A DNA stretch of 64,000 bases from Rhodoferax sp. (GCF_023700745.1 NZ_JAMPYG010000007.1:1-64000); one strand, 5' to 3'; positions 33,117 through 43,889 are shown, counted from the stretch's first letter. Translations and numbers: made by a program. The notes: generated by a model not told the origin, from the sequence alone.

Positions 33117-33287
33117 TCAACCTGATTCTCTTTGATATCCGCCAATTAGAACCGCTCCGGTGTCCTGGCAATACCGTCTCCGATTCAGCCTCTGGCCCTC
33201 AACAAGTCCATGCCTTGGAACACTGGTTTGGTTTCTGTCACAATTTCGCCACTGTATTCTTTTCAAACTATCAATTTAGGAAAAATC

Positions 33288-33620
33288 ATGGCCAGTGAAC
33301 TGATCAAACATGTGTCCGATGCATCGTTCGAAGGCGACGTCCTGCAATCCAATGTGCCCGTGCTGGTTGATTACTGGGCAGAATGGTGCGGTCCATGCAA
33401 AATGATTGCACCTATCCTCGATGAGGTATCGGCGACCTATGAAGGAAAACTGCAAATTGCCAAAATGAATGTCGATGAAAACCGCGATATTCCGGCCAAG
33501 TTTGGCATTCGTGGCATCCCCACCCTGATGATCTTCAAAAGCGGCCAATTGGCAGCCACCAAAGTGGGTGCCATGAGCAAAGCACAGCTGATTGCCTTTA
33601 TCGACCAGCAACTGGCCTGA
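33288..33620 (+). CDS. trxA: Thioredoxin
   Basis: 110-residue thioredoxin-1 type protein with the active-site WCGPC (about residues 32-36) in [20 protein letters not shown], the cis-proline in [11 protein letters not shown] and a normal length. The start is ATG 33288 with TAGGA upstream; a longer frame from 33210 is not family-like. It reduces protein disulfides and supplies ribonucleotide reductase and others. It lies before rho, the widespread trxA-rho neighbourhood, with a 208-bp gap. Confidence 0.97.
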   Translation: MASELIKHVSDASFEGDVLQSNVPVLVDYWAEWCGPCKMIAPILDEVSATYEGKLQIAKMNVDENRDIPAKFGIRGIPTLMIFKSGQLAATKVGAMSKAQLIAFIDQQLA

Positions 33621-33703
33621 TCACCGCCGCAGCGCCTGCTGCGTGCCTGCCCGCTCCAATCATCAAAAAGGGCGTCCTTTTCCTGTCATAATCCCAATTA
33701 CTC

Positions 33704-33726
33704 GCTGACCCCCATCCAGGGTCAGC
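33704..33726 (+). other. Inverted repeat in the rho leader
   Basis: GCTGACCC (33704-33711) and GGGTCAGC (33719-33726) are perfect arms around a 7-base loop, about 100 bases before the rho ATG. No T run follows directly. The leader between trxA and rho is otherwise C-rich, as expected where Rho autoregulation acts, but that is inference. Confidence 0.4.
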
Positions 33727-33828
33727 TCGAGTCAGAGGCGCAAAGCCAATGCGACTTGAACCTGCACAAGTCCGTCGCGCCACAACATTCCCCTCCTGGC
33801 AGATTCCAAACAAATACTGAACCACTCC

Positions 33829-35091
33829 ATGCATTTAAATGAACTCAAGGCACTGCACGTGTCAGAAGTCCTCAAACAAGCCGAAGATCTCGAGATTGAA
33901 AACACCGGCCGCATGCGCAAGCAGGAGTTGATGTTTGCCATCATCAAAAAGCGTGCCCGTGCCGGCGAACAGATTTTTGCCGATGGTGTGCTGGAAATTT
34001 TGCCCGACGGTTTTGGTTTTTTGCGGAGTCCTGACACCAGCTACACCGCCAGCACGGATGACATTTACATCAGTCCGAGCCAGGTACGCCGCTTCAACCT
34101 GCATACCGGCGACATGATCGAAGGCGAAGTACGCACTCCGAAAGATGGCGAACGTTACTTTGCCTTGAACAAGCTGGAAAAAGTCAATGGGGGCGGGCCC
34201 GAGGAAAACAAGCACAAGGTCATGTTTGAGAACCTGACCCCGCTCTTTCCCAACGTGCAAATGCGCCTTGAGCGCGACATGAAGGGTGAGGAAAACATCA
34301 CCGGGCGCATCATTGACATCATTGCACCCATCGGCAAAGGCCAGCGCGCGCTGCTGGTAGCACCGCCCAAGAGCGGCAAAACGGTGATGATGCAGCACAT
34401 CGCACACGCCATTTCCGCCAATTATCCCGACAGCCACATGATGGTGCTGCTGGTTGACGAGCGCCCCGAGGAAGTGACTGAAATGCAGCGTACCGTCAAG
34501 GGCGAGGTGATTGCCTCCACCTTCGACGAACCCGCTGCCCGCCACGTGCACGTGGCAGAAATGGTGATCGAACGTGCCAAACGCCTGGTGGAGCTGAAAA
34601 AAGACGTGGTGATTTTGCTGGACTCGATCACCCGTCTGGCGCGTGCCTACAACAACGTGGTGCCGTCCTCCGGCAAGGTGCTCACCGGCGGCGTTGACTC
34701 CAACGCGCTGCAGCGCCCCAAACGTTTTCTGGGTGCCGCACGCAACGTGGAAGAAGGCGGCTCCCTCACCATCATCGCCACCGCCCTGGTTGATACCGGT
34801 AGCCGCATGGACGAGGTAATTTTTGAAGAATTCAAGGGTACGGGCAACAGCGAGATTCACCTGGACCGACGCCTGTACGAAAAGCGCGTGTTCCCCTCGA
34901 TCCAGCTCAACCGCAGCGGCACCCGTCGCGAAGAACTGCTGCTGGCACCCGACATTCTGCAAAAAACACGCATCCTGCGCCAGTTTTTATACAACATGGA
35001 TGAAGTCGAATCCATGGAAATGGTGCTCAAACAAATGCGCGCCACCAAAACCAACAGCGAGTTTTTTGACATGATGCGTCGGGGCGGCTAA
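33829..35091 (+). CDS. rho: Transcription termination factor Rho
   Basis: 420-residue hexameric RNA-dependent ATPase. The N-terminal [19 protein letters not shown] domain is followed by the OSB RNA-binding fold ([13 protein letters not shown]), then RecA-like core motifs: Walker [39 protein letters not shown], the Q-loop [29 protein letters not shown], and the R-loop. No insertion is present in the N-terminal region. The trxA-rho-rpmE order is conserved in proteobacteria. Confidence 0.98.
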   Translation: MHLNELKALHVSEVLKQAEDLEIENTGRMRKQELMFAIIKKRARAGEQIFADGVLEILPDGFGFLRSPDTSYTASTDDIYISPSQVRRFNLHTGDMIEGEVRTPKDGERYFALNKLEKVNGGGPEENKHKVMFENLTPLFPNVQMRLERDMKGEENITGRIIDIIAPIGKGQRALLVAPPKSGKTVMMQHIAHAISANYPDSHMMVLLVDERPEEVTEMQRTVKGEVIASTFDEPAARHVHVAEMVIERAKRLVELKKDVVILLDSITRLARAYNNVVPSSGKVLTGGVDSNALQRPKRFLGAARNVEEGGSLTIIATALVDTGSRMDEVIFEEFKGTGNSEIHLDRRLYEKRVFPSIQLNRSGTRREELLLAPDILQKTRILRQFLYNMDEVESMEMVLKQMRATKTNSEFFDMMRRGG

Positions 35092-35113
35092 GCAAGCCAC
35101 GGCGTGGCTACAC

Positions 35114-35119
35114 TATAAT
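35114..35119 (+). promoter_or_regulatory. Candidate -10 element for rpmE2
   Basis: A perfect TATAAT follows a small AGCCAC/GTGGCT hairpin (35095-35109) just after the rho stop. No good -35 is found at the expected distance. The start codon is about 90 bases downstream. Confidence 0.42.
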
Positions 35120-35209
35120 TACTGGTTTTAGCGAAAAGTACGAACGACTTTGAATTGCGCAATGGTTTGGGCAAGGGTCGGCGCGGCTAACGCATCTGAT
35201 GGAGAAATC

Positions 35210-35467
35210 ATGAAAGACGGCATTCACCCCAACTACCGCGAAGTTTGTTTCCTGGATTCGTCCAATGGCTTCAAGTTCGTGACACGCTCTTGCGCCAACG
35301 CCAAAGAAATGATCAAAATGGAAGACGGCCGTGAGCTGCCGCTCTTCAAACTCGATACCTCCAGCGAGTCGCACCCTTTCTATACCGGCACACAAAAATC
35401 CGTCGACAACATGGGTGGCCGCGTGGAGCGCTTCCGCAACCGCTTCGGTAAAACTGCTGCCAAGTAA
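35210..35467 (+). CDS. rpmE2: Ribosomal protein L31 type B
   Basis: 85 residues from ATG 35210, preceded by GGAGAA. The sequence [21 protein letters not shown] and [26 protein letters not shown] are L31 type B. The zinc-ribbon CxxC motifs of type A L31 are absent, so this is the zinc-free (C-minus) form, often induced when zinc is scarce. Only one L31 gene is in the window. Confidence 0.95.
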   Translation: MKDGIHPNYREVCFLDSSNGFKFVTRSCANAKEMIKMEDGRELPLFKLDTSSESHPFYTGTQKSVDNMGGRVERFRNRFGKTAAK

Positions 35468-35487
35468 GCAGCACTTAGCGCTTTGCC

Positions 35488-35520
35488 AAAGGCAGCCGGG
35501 TCATTCCGCGCTGCCTTTTT
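35488..35520 (+). terminator. Rho-independent terminator after rpmE2
   Basis: AAAGGCAGC (35488-35496) pairs perfectly with GCTGCCTTT (35510-35518), followed by a T-rich run. It lies 21 bases after the rpmE2 stop and ends 33 bases before the next gene. Confidence 0.85.
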
Positions 35521-35553
35521 CTTTGCGTCAACCCTTGTTTTAACATCACCCCC

Positions 35554-37290
35554 GTGGACCAACCCACACCTGCCATCGTCGCACAAGCCGGCGTCAAGCG
35601 CTTGCCGCGCCTGGCGCTGCTGCTGTTTTGCCTGGCCTATGTGCTACCTGGCTTTTTGGGACGTGCGCCCTGGAAGCGCGACGACATCACCACGTTTGGC
35701 TACATGGCCGAACTGGCCCGTGGCAACACAGATTGGTGGCGCCCGATGCTGGGCGGCATGCCGTCTGAAGTTGATGCATTGCTGCCCTATTGGTTGGGTG
35801 CCTGGGCCCTTCAATTGGCCCCTGGCTGGCTGACGCCAGAGCTGGCCGCGCGCCTGCCCTTTATGCTGCTGCTGGTGCTGGCGCTGGTGGCAACCTGGTA
35901 CGGCACCTATTACCTGGCACGCAGCCCGATGGCACAACCTGTCGCTTTTGCCTTTGGCGGTGAGGCGCAGCCGACGGATTACGCACGCGCCATTGCCGAT
36001 GGCGGACTGCTGGCCTTCATTGCCTGCCTTGGACTGGCACAACTGGCCCACGAAACCACGCCGGCACTGACACAGCTGTGCTTTGCCGCCTTGCTGTTTT
36101 ATGCCTCTGCGGCCCTGCCCTACCGCTCTTTTAACCCAGGGCTGAGCGCTGCTGTGGCACTGCTGGGACTCACACTTTCTGGCGCCCCGTCAATCGCTCT
36201 GGCTTTGGGGTTGGGCGGCACGGCACTTTACCTGCTTGCCCCGGCATCTGAAACCTCACAGAAAAAAATCAGGGCGAGTGGCCTGGCGCTGCTGTCTCTG
36301 GTCTGCGCTGTGTTGGCCAGCTATCTGGATTTGTGGCGCTGGCGCATTGACCTGCCCCACGCCAACCTGGCGGAATGGCAAAGCCTGGGCCGTCTATTTT
36401 TATGGTTTACCTGGCCAGCCTGGCCACTGGCCATCTGGACGCTTTGGCGCTGGCGCCGACAAATCTTCAACCTTCGCTTCACAGGACTTCATCTGTGGTT
36501 GCCAATCTGGTTCGTGGCGGTTGCCAGCGCCGCCACCTTGACCACCCCTGCAGCGGACCGCTCGCTGCTGCTGGCTCTGCCTGCCCTGGCGGCATTGGCG
36601 GCCTTTGCCCTGCCCACTCTGAGTCGCAGCGTGGGGGCGCTGATTGACTGGTTTGCCCTGATTTTTTTCTCCGGCTGTGCGCTGGTGATCTGGATCGTCT
36701 GGATTTCCATGCAAACGGGTTTCCCGGCACGACCGGCCGCCAATGTGGCACGGCTGGTGCCAGGTTTTGATCACAGCTTTTCCCTGATGCCTTTTTTAAT
36801 AGCGGTTGGCGCCAGTCTGGTGTGGACCTGGCTGGTTACATGGCGTGTCGGACGACACCAGGCAGCCATCTGGAAAAGTGTGGTGCTGCCTGCCGGTGGC
36901 GCCGCCCTGAGCTGGCTGCTGCTGATGACTTTGTGGCTGCCGCTGCTGGATTTTGCACGCAGCTATGCTCCGATGGTGAAACTTGTCACATCGGCCATGC
37001 CGCAGTCGCCCGGCTGTGTGGCGACACTGGGCCTGAACCGCAGTCAGATCGCAGCGTTTCAGTTTCACAGCCGACTTGAACTGCAAGTGCTTGATACGCA
37101 CAACACATGCCAGTGGCTGATCGCCGACATCGACACCGCCAGCAAGCACCCGGACCTCAGACAAGGCCCGATATGGCAGCTGCGTCGCTCGATGGGGCAT
37201 CCAGCGGAAAGAAAGGATTCGATTTGGCTGTATGAGCGTCGCTTGCAGTTGCTGCCAGTACCACCCGTTGCGACGGAAAAACAAGGCTAA
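35554..37290 (+). CDS. Multi-pass membrane protein, GT-C (ArnT-like) glycosyltransferase
   Basis: 578 residues starting at GTG 35554. The N-terminus has the ArnT/PMT-like layout: a first membrane helix followed by PWKRDDITTFGYMAEL, where the Asp pair resembles the catalytic aspartates of GT-C enzymes on the periplasmic loop. About ten further membrane helices follow, and then a C-terminal soluble domain from about 480 to 578 (GCVATLGLNRSQIAAFQFHS). GT-C enzymes move sugars from polyprenyl carriers, for example onto lipid A or proteins. The acceptor is unknown. The last 134 bases overlap phoR on the opposite strand. Confidence 0.72.
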   Translation: MDQPTPAIVAQAGVKRLPRLALLLFCLAYVLPGFLGRAPWKRDDITTFGYMAELARGNTDWWRPMLGGMPSEVDALLPYWLGAWALQLAPGWLTPELAARLPFMLLLVLALVATWYGTYYLARSPMAQPVAFAFGGEAQPTDYARAIADGGLLAFIACLGLAQLAHETTPALTQLCFAALLFYASAALPYRSFNPGLSAAVALLGLTLSGAPSIALALGLGGTALYLLAPASETSQKKIRASGLALLSLVCAVLASYLDLWRWRIDLPHANLAEWQSLGRLFLWFTWPAWPLAIWTLWRWRRQIFNLRFTGLHLWLPIWFVAVASAATLTTPAADRSLLLALPALAALAAFALPTLSRSVGALIDWFALIFFSGCALVIWIVWISMQTGFPARPAANVARLVPGFDHSFSLMPFLIAVGASLVWTWLVTWRVGRHQAAIWKSVVLPAGGAALSWLLLMTLWLPLLDFARSYAPMVKLVTSAMPQSPGCVATLGLNRSQIAAFQFHSRLELQVLDTHNTCQWLIADIDTASKHPDLRQGPIWQLRRSMGHPAERKDSIWLYERRLQLLPVPPVATEKQG

Positions 37291-38581
37291 ATACCGAGCC
37301 ACGACCCATCGTACTCGCAATGGACAAGACCGCCCCATGGCGCTGCGCCACATGCTTGACGATGGCCAGACCGAGGCCGGTGCCACCGGTTTCACGCGAA
37401 CGGCTGCGGTCCACACGATAAAAGCGTTCCGTCAGCCGGCCCAAATGCTCGGCCGCAATGCCCGGCCCCGTATCGGCCACAGAAAAGACCAGACAACCAT
37501 CTGCCCGTGGCCGGATACTGACCGTGATGTGCCCGTCGGCAGGGGTGTAGCGGACCGCGTTGCTGACAAGATTACCCATGGCGCTGAACAATTCACTGGC
37601 CGTACCTGCCAGAAAACCATCAAAATCACAGTCGAATACAAACTGATGGTCAGCTGAACCAGCCTCCCCCATTACCTGAGACAGCGACAAGGCATCCGTT
37701 TCAAGTTGACGCATCAATGCCGGCACGGACACAAGCGCGTCCACCCCAGGCGGGGCACTGCCTTCGAGTCTGGACAGCGTGAGCAAATCACTCACCAGGG
37801 ATTGCATGCGATCAGCCTGTTGCGCCATCAGCGCCAGATACTGCTGCCGTTCGGATTCACCGAGCTTAAGCGTTTGCAGGGTTTCCACAAAACCTGCCAG
37901 CACCGTCAGTGGCGTGCGGATTTCGTGCGACACATTGGCCACAAAATCACGCCGCATGGCTTCTGCCTGTTCCAGCAATGTGATGTCACGCGACAACAGC
38001 AATTTGCGTCCATCACCATAGGGATGCAGTTGAACGGACAAAGTCACCGGCCTGGAGGGGGTGCTGTCCCGCCCCGGCATGGTCATGCTGCTGCGAAAAT
38101 CACGCGCCGCCATATAGCTTGCAAAACCCGGATCACGCACCAGATTACCTATGGTCTGCATCAGGTCGCGCTTGGGGTCGAGACCGAAATGCATGGCTGA
38201 AGTCTGGTTACACCATTCGATGTGTGACCCACCATCGAGCAACATGACACCATTGGGTGAGGCCTGCATGGCAGATAAAAAATCATGCAGGCGCGCCTGG
38301 GACTCGCTGGTCTGACGTTCACGCGTCCGCAGCAGGCGTCTTACCCGGGAGGTGATATCCCCCCAGACACCAGCCTTGGGCCCGTCTTCATTGGGCTGGT
38401 CATGACGCAACCAGCTTAAGAATTGTCCGGCACGCACAATATCCTGCAGCATCCACAAGACCGCAGCCATCAGCAGCCCCCATGCCAGGGCTTGTCTTTG
38501 CGGCCAATATGTATCAAGCCAGGCCCCCAGTGCAGCCCCGGCTGACAAGCAACCGAGAAAGAAAATAAACCGGCCCAGCAT
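37157..38581 (-). CDS. phoR: Phosphate regulon sensor histidine kinase PhoR
   Basis: 474 residues: two N-terminal membrane helices (about 3-22 and 30-50), a PAS domain (about 98-200, FLSAMQASPNGVMLLDGGSHIEWCN), then HisKA with the phospho-His in FVANVSHEIRTPL (about H219) and an HATPase domain (LVSNAVRYTPADGH, DTGPGIA, GTGLGLAIVKH). It phosphorylates PhoB when phosphate is low. The stretch after VFSLVFPSQRV is a 34-residue tail unlike the family core, which overlaps the glycosyltransferase 3' end. It lies 13 bases after phoB. Confidence 0.95.
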   Translation of the reverse strand: MLGRFIFFLGCLSAGAALGAWLDTYWPQRQALAWGLLMAAVLWMLQDIVRAGQFLSWLRHDQPNEDGPKAGVWGDITSRVRRLLRTRERQTSESQARLHDFLSAMQASPNGVMLLDGGSHIEWCNQTSAMHFGLDPKRDLMQTIGNLVRDPGFASYMAARDFRSSMTMPGRDSTPSRPVTLSVQLHPYGDGRKLLLSRDITLLEQAEAMRRDFVANVSHEIRTPLTVLAGFVETLQTLKLGESERQQYLALMAQQADRMQSLVSDLLTLSRLEGSAPPGVDALVSVPALMRQLETDALSLSQVMGEAGSADHQFVFDCDFDGFLAGTASELFSAMGNLVSNAVRYTPADGHITVSIRPRADGCLVFSVADTGPGIAAEHLGRLTERFYRVDRSRSRETGGTGLGLAIVKHVAQRHGAVLSIASTMGRGSVFSLVFPSQRVVLAATASDAHTAKSNPFFPLDAPSSDAAAISGLV

Positions 38582-38594
38582 GCGCGCGCCTGTG

Positions 38595-39302
38595 TTACGC
38601 CTGTTTTGCCAGCAGTGCCTGCACCGTCAAGCGATAGCCGGCACCGCGTACGGTTTCAACCATGGAGCCGGCCTCGCCCAGCGCCTCGCGCAAGCGTTTG
38701 ACATGCACGTCCACCGTGCGTTCTTCAATAAATACATGGTCACCCCAGACCTTGTCGAGCAATTGTGAGCGGCTGTGCACACGCTCGGCGTGCGTCATTA
38801 GGTAGTGCAACAATTTGAACTCAGTCGGTCCCAGTTTCAGCGGCTGGGCTTGAAACGTGACACGGTAGGTGGCTGCATCAAGGCACAACTCACCAAGTGT
38901 CACCTGCCCCTCTGCCTGCTCGGGCGCACGACGACGCAGCACGGCACGTATCCGCGCCAGCAGTTCCTTGGTGGAAAACGGTTTTGCAATATAGTCATCG
39001 GCACCCGCGTCCAGTCCTGCCACCCGGTCGACCTCATCGCCTCGGGCTGTCAACATGATGATCGGGATCGCCTTGGTGCGGGGGTGAGCACGCCAGCGCT
39101 TGGCAAGCATCAACCCGCTCTCTCCGGGCAACATCCAGTCCAACAGAATCACATCCGGCAAAACGGATTCCAATTCGGCTTGGGCTGTGACACTGTCCAT
39201 GGCCCAGATGGGCCGGAAACCACTGTGTCGCAGGTTGACCGAAATCAGTTCGGCAATGGCGGGCTCGTCTTCAACAATCAGGACACCCGGCAAACGTCTC
39301 AT
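38595..39302 (-). CDS. phoB: Phosphate regulon response regulator PhoB
   Basis: 235 residues: a receiver domain with phospho-acceptor D55 (VILLDWMLPGESG), the conserved Thr in LTARGDE and Lys in YIAKPFS; then an OmpR-type winged helix with ERTVDVHVKRLRE as recognition region. PhoB-P binds PHO boxes, several of which are visible in this window. The ATG overlaps the phoU stop (ATGA). Confidence 0.97.
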   Translation of the reverse strand: MRRLPGVLIVEDEPAIAELISVNLRHSGFRPIWAMDSVTAQAELESVLPDVILLDWMLPGESGLMLAKRWRAHPRTKAIPIIMLTARGDEVDRVAGLDAGADDYIAKPFSTKELLARIRAVLRRRAPEQAEGQVTLGELCLDAATYRVTFQAQPLKLGPTEFKLLHYLMTHAERVHSRSQLLDKVWGDHVFIEERTVDVHVKRLREALGEAGSMVETVRGAGYRLTVQALLAKQA

Positions 39303-40000
39303 TTGACCACCGATTCAATTTGATCGATCGAGGTATGACGCACATCGGCACCCTTGACGATGTAGATGATCAGTTCGGCAATGTTTTTGGCATGGTCGCC
39401 AATGCGCTCTATCGCCTTGGCCAAAAACAGCAAATCCAGACTCGGTGAAATCATGCGCGGGTCTTCCATCATGTAGGTGATGAGTTTGCGCACAAAACCA
39501 TCAAACTCCTGGTCAATCAGGTCGTCTTCCTTGAGGATTGCCAAAGCGGCCGTGGTGTCGAGCCGGGCAAAGGCATCGAGTGCCTTGCGCAACAGGCCCG
39601 AAGCCATGTCGGAGGCCACGCGCAATTCCAGCGAAGGGAGAGAGCGCGGCGCGCCACTTTGAATGATGGAGAGCACCATGCGCGCAATTTTTTCAGCCTC
39701 ATCCCCGACCCGTTCCAGATTGGCGGTCGTTTTCGAGATGGCAATCAACAAACGCAGGTCGCGCGCAGTCGGTTGACGCCTGGCAATGATGCTGGAGAGA
39801 TCACGGTCAATCTCAACTTCCATGGCATTCACGCGCGCCTCTGCCGCAGTCACCTGATTGGCCACATCCACACTGAATTGTGACAACGCGTAAATCGCCT
39901 GGCGAATTTGCGACTCGACCAGTCCGCCAAGTTCCATCACGCGGGTTGATACGGCACTGAGTTCGCTGTCAAACTGGGACGATAAATGTTTTTCGGTCAC
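39299..40000 (-). CDS. phoU: Phosphate signalling protein PhoU
   Basis: 233-residue two-fold PhoU domain protein, all helical, with metal-binding-type motifs ERVGDEAEKIARM and ERIGDHAKNIAELIIY. PhoU links PstB transporter state to PhoR and limits phosphate uptake; its loss usually raises polyphosphate. It lies between pstB and phoB, as in most betaproteobacteria. Confidence 0.96.
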   Translation of the reverse strand: MTEKHLSSQFDSELSAVSTRVMELGGLVESQIRQAIYALSQFSVDVANQVTAAEARVNAMEVEIDRDLSSIIARRQPTARDLRLLIAISKTTANLERVGDEAEKIARMVLSIIQSGAPRSLPSLELRVASDMASGLLRKALDAFARLDTTAALAILKEDDLIDQEFDGFVRKLITYMMEDPRMISPSLDLLFLAKAIERIGDHAKNIAELIIYIVKGADVRHTSIDQIESVVK

Positions 40001-40062
40001 GATGGTGTTCCTTGAAAGAAGCGTCTGTCAAAAATGGCTTGCTACGGCAAAAAACCACTGGA

Positions 40063-40848
40063 TCAACCAAACCGGCCGGTGATGTAGTCTTCTGTTTCCT
40101 GGCGGTTGGGTTTGAAGAAAATTTGCTCGGTGGCACCAAACTCGATCAAATCACCCAGATACATGTAAGCCGTGTAATCGCTGCAGCGGGCCGCTTGCTG
40201 CATGTTGTGGGTCACGATCACAACCGTGTAGTCGGTCTTGAGCTCGATGATCAGTTCTTCGATCTTGGCCGTTGAAATCGGGTCAAGCGCCGAACAAGGT
40301 TCATCCAGCAGCAGCACCTCCGGCTTGATGGCAATGCCGCGGGCAATACACAGGCGTTGCTGTTGTCCGCCAGACAAACTGGAGCCGCTTTGCTTGAGTT
40401 TGTCCTTGACTTCCGTCCACAAGGCCGCCTTGCGCAAAGCCCACTCAACGCGCTCTTCCATATCGGTGGTGTTGAGCGACTCAAACAGCTTCACACCAAA
40501 AGCAATATTGTCAAAAATGGACATCGGAAAGGGGGTGGGTTTCTGAAACACCATGCCGACTCTGGCGCGCAACAGCGCCACATCCTGCTTGCTGGTCAGC
40601 AGGTTTTCGCCATCCAGAATCACCTCGCCCTGGGCCCGTTGCTCGGGGTACAACTCGAACATGCGGTTAAAAACGCGCAATAAAGTGGATTTGCCGCAAC
40701 CCGACGGGCCAATGAAGGCGGTGACCTTGTTTTCAGGAATTTCAAGGTTGATGCCCTTGAGCGCATGAAAATTGCCATAAAAAAAGTCAAGGTTGTTGAC
40801 CGTGATTTTCGGCTGCTCTTTTTTCTCAATGGTATTTTCAGTCTTCAT
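40063..40848 (-). CDS. pstB: Phosphate ABC transporter ATP-binding protein
   Basis: 261 residues from ATG 40848, with AAGG eight bases upstream (a GTG two codons earlier lacks proper spacing). Walker [13 protein letters not shown], signature [17 protein letters not shown], Walker [14 protein letters not shown] and the H-loop THNMQQA are intact. [16 protein letters not shown] is PstB-specific. It energises uptake through PstC and PstA. Confidence 0.97.
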   Translation of the reverse strand: MKTENTIEKKEQPKITVNNLDFFYGNFHALKGINLEIPENKVTAFIGPSGCGKSTLLRVFNRMFELYPEQRAQGEVILDGENLLTSKQDVALLRARVGMVFQKPTPFPMSIFDNIAFGVKLFESLNTTDMEERVEWALRKAALWTEVKDKLKQSGSSLSGGQQQRLCIARGIAIKPEVLLLDEPCSALDPISTAKIEELIIELKTDYTVVIVTHNMQQAARCSDYTAYMYLGDLIEFGATEQIFFKPNRQETEDYITGRFG

Positions 40849-40881
40849 TCTCACAACCTTTTCAAATACAACAGATGTTCA

Positions 40882-41766
40882 TCAAACCTTGGTTCGGGTC
40901 AATACCCGGGCCAGCACGTTGAGCGCCAGCACCGCCAAGGTGATCAAAAACACCCCGGCCCACGCCAGTTGCTGCCAGTTTTCATACGGACTCATGGCAA
41001 ATTTGAAAATGGTCACCGGCAAACTCGCCATGGGCTCGCTCAAATTGGAAGTCCAGAACTGGTTGCTCAAAGCGGTGAACAACAACGGCGCCGTTTCACC
41101 GGCAATGCGTGCGACAGCCAGCAGGATGCCCGTCACGACACCGGCACGGGCGCAGCGCATGGTGATACTCAAAATCACCTTCCACTTGGGCGCACCGAGG
41201 GCATAGGCGGCTTCTCGCAAACCCGCCGGAACCAGTTGTAACATGTTCTCCGTGGTCCGAATAACGACCGGAATCACGATCAAGGTCAACGCAGCAATAC
41301 CCGCGTAAGCTGAAAACGACTTGAACCGGGTCACGATCACCGCGTAGACAAACAGGCCGATCACAATGGACGGCGCCGACAACAAAATGTCATTGACAAA
41401 ACGGGTGGTCGCCGCCAAGGCGCTTTTGGGCTCAAACTCAGCCAGGTAAATGCCAGCCATCACGCCCACTGGCGTACCGACAAAAGTGGCCAGGCAAACC
41501 ATCAAAAACGAGCCATAAATGGCGTTGGCCAAACCACCTGGATCGTTGGGAGCCGGGGTCATTTCGGTCAGCACGGACCAGGTCAAGCCGGAAGCGCCCA
41601 GACGAATGGTTTCAAACAAAATCCAGAACAGCCAAAACAGACCAAAACCCATGGCCAGCAGAGATAACAACAAGGCTACCTGGTTGACGCGCTTGCGATT
41701 GGCGTAGCGTTGTTGCCGAACCTGGGCCAACTGCGACGCTTGCGTCAAAGTTTCATGGGTGCTCAT
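40882..41766 (-). CDS. pstA: Phosphate ABC transporter permease PstA
   Basis: 294 residues with about six membrane helices and the coupling EAA-like loop [40 protein letters not shown] and [12 protein letters not shown] are PstA-typical. ATG 41766 overlaps the pstC stop by four bases. Confidence 0.96.
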   Translation of the reverse strand: MSTHETLTQASQLAQVRQQRYANRKRVNQVALLLSLLAMGFGLFWLFWILFETIRLGASGLTWSVLTEMTPAPNDPGGLANAIYGSFLMVCLATFVGTPVGVMAGIYLAEFEPKSALAATTRFVNDILLSAPSIVIGLFVYAVIVTRFKSFSAYAGIAALTLIVIPVVIRTTENMLQLVPAGLREAAYALGAPKWKVILSITMRCARAGVVTGILLAVARIAGETAPLLFTALSNQFWTSNLSEPMASLPVTIFKFAMSPYENWQQLAWAGVFLITLAVLALNVLARVLTRTKV

Positions 41767-42794
41767 GATTTTGCGCCCTCGCCTTTTTTCAGTTGACTCA
41801 GCAGCAGCTTGGACAAACTCAGCACCACAAAGGTAATAAAAAATAACACCAGTCCCAGATACATCAAAGAGGCTTGGTGCAAACCCTCACCCGCTTCGGC
41901 GAATTCATTGGCCAGTGCCGATGTGATGCTGTTGGCCGCCTGAAACAGGCTCAGCGAATCAAGCTGGTTGAAATTGCCGATCACGAATGTGACCGCCATG
42001 GTTTCACCAATGGCGCGTCCCAACCCCAGCATGATGCCGCCAATCACACCGGTTTTGGTGTACGGCAGCACCACGGTCGACACCACCTCCCAAGTGGTCG
42101 CGCCCAAGCCGTAGGCAGACTCTTTGAGCAAGGTCGGTGTAACCTCGAACACATCACGCATGACGGCCGCAATGAACGGGATGATCATGATGGCCAAAAT
42201 GATGCCCGCCGACAAAATGCCGATACCCACGGGCGGTCCTGAAAACAAGGCCTCAAGATAAGGCACGCCTTTGAACATGGCTTGCAGTGGCTGCTGAACA
42301 TAGGTAGACAAAATGGGCCCGAACACCAACAGGCCCCACATGCCGTACACAATGGAGGGAATCGCTGCCAGCAATTCAATGGCCGTGCCCAACGGGCGCT
42401 TCAGCCAGGCTGGCGACAATTCCGTTAAAAAAATGGCAATTCCAAAACTGACCGGGACCGCAATCACCAAGGCAATGAGAGAAGTCATCAGTGTGCCGTA
42501 GATCATGACCAGGCCACCAAACTCCTCCTTCACCGGATCCCAGGTAGCCGTGGTCAGGAAACCAAGCCCGTATTGATGGATGGCCGGCCAGGCCCCCATG
42601 GTCAGTGAAGCCAGAATGGCGATCAACAAACCCAGGGTGAGCAGCGCTGCACTCTTGGCAAGCCACGCAAAAATGCGGTCAGCCCATGGGCTTGATGGGG
42701 CCAGTTTGGCTGTAGAAGCTTGAGTCATGACACGTCCAGCAGAAGTTTCGGGTGAATTTAACGACATTTCTCTGGTCGAAAGTGTAGTGGACAT
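41763..42794 (-). CDS. pstC: Phosphate ABC transporter permease PstC
   Basis: 343 residues with six to seven membrane helices; [26 protein letters not shown] and the coupling loop [20 protein letters not shown] are characteristic. The N-terminal 40 residues are an extra hydrophilic stretch, somewhat longer than usual. The start is supported by AGGAG eight bases before ATG 42794. Confidence 0.95.
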   Translation of the reverse strand: MSTTLSTREMSLNSPETSAGRVMTQASTAKLAPSSPWADRIFAWLAKSAALLTLGLLIAILASLTMGAWPAIHQYGLGFLTTATWDPVKEEFGGLVMIYGTLMTSLIALVIAVPVSFGIAIFLTELSPAWLKRPLGTAIELLAAIPSIVYGMWGLLVFGPILSTYVQQPLQAMFKGVPYLEALFSGPPVGIGILSAGIILAIMIIPFIAAVMRDVFEVTPTLLKESAYGLGATTWEVVSTVVLPYTKTGVIGGIMLGLGRAIGETMAVTFVIGNFNQLDSLSLFQAANSITSALANEFAEAGEGLHQASLMYLGLVLFFITFVVLSLSKLLLSQLKKGEGAKS

Positions 42795-42836
42795 GACTCG
42801 CGCTCCTGAAGATCAATTTGGCCCCTCAGAAACAAC

Positions 42837-43889
42837 TTATTTCAATGCAACCGGCTTGCCTGCACTGTCCTTGACCATGCCCCAGGATTTTTCGATGGTG
42901 GCGATCACGCTGTCTGGCAACGGTACGTAGTCCAGATCAGAGGCCAGCTTATCGCCGCTCTTGAACGCCCAGGTAAAGAACTTGAAAGTTTCAGTGGCCT
43001 GCGCGGGCTTGTCCTGCTGCAAGTGCATCAGGATGAAAGTAGCCGTCGAGATGGGCCAGGTAGCTTTGCCAGGCTGGTCCGTGATGAGTTGGTAGAACGA
43101 TTTGTTCCAGTCAGCACCGGCAGCTGCCGCCTTGAAGGCTTCTTCGCTGGGAGACACAAACACACCGTCTTTATTTTTCATTTGGGTGTAAGTCATTTTG
43201 TTTTGAATGACATACGAATACTCGACGTAACCAATCGAATTGGGCAGTCGATTCACAAATGCAGCCACGCCTTCGTTACCTTTGCCACCCGCACCCACTG
43301 GCCAGTTCACCGCCGTACCTTCACCCACCTTGGTCTTCCATTCCGGGTGGACGCGGCTCAGGTAGTTGGTAAAGTTGAACGTGGTGCCCGAACCGTCGGC
43401 GCGGCGCACCGGCGCGATATCTGCATCCGGCAGTGCCAATGTCGGGTTCAGTGCCTTGATGGCGGCGTCATTCCACTTGGTGATCTTGCCCAGATAGATG
43501 TCGCCCAGCACCTGTCCATCCAGTTTCATCTGGCCAGGCTGAATACCCTTGATGTTGATCACCGGCACGGTACCGCCAATCACGGTGGGAAACTGGAACT
43601 GGCCTTTGGCTTTGAGTACTTCGTCAGTCTGAGGCATGTCTGAAGCACCAAAATCAACCGTCTTGGAGTCAATTTGCTTGATGCCGGCACCAGAACCCAC
43701 AGATTGGTAGTTCACCTTGACACCGGTTTGCTTGTTGTATTCAGCCGCCCATTTGGCATAAATGGGGGCCGGAAACGTAGCACCTGCACCGGTGATGCTC
43801 TGGGCATTGGCCAGATTGCTCACAGCCGCGACGCCAAAAAACGACACGATGGTGGTTGCCAGAATCGACTTGTAAATACTTTTGTTCAT
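42837..43889 (-). CDS. pstS: Periplasmic phosphate-binding protein PstS
   Basis: 350 residues with a signal peptide ending near ANAQ (about residue 29). Ligand-binding segments GAGATFPAPIYAKW, SVGSGAGIKQI and VDFGASDMP, together with RADGSGTTFNFTNYLS, bind the phosphate dianion. It delivers phosphate to PstCA. First gene of pstSCAB-phoU-phoB-phoR; a PHO-box promoter lies 59 bases upstream (separate entry). Confidence 0.97.
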   Translation of the reverse strand: MNKSIYKSILATTIVSFFGVAAVSNLANAQSITGAGATFPAPIYAKWAAEYNKQTGVKVNYQSVGSGAGIKQIDSKTVDFGASDMPQTDEVLKAKGQFQFPTVIGGTVPVINIKGIQPGQMKLDGQVLGDIYLGKITKWNDAAIKALNPTLALPDADIAPVRRADGSGTTFNFTNYLSRVHPEWKTKVGEGTAVNWPVGAGGKGNEGVAAFVNRLPNSIGYVEYSYVIQNKMTYTQMKNKDGVFVSPSEEAFKAAAAGADWNKSFYQLITDQPGKATWPISTATFILMHLQQDKPAQATETFKFFTWAFKSGDKLASDLDYVPLPDSVIATIEKSWGMVKDSAGKPVALK

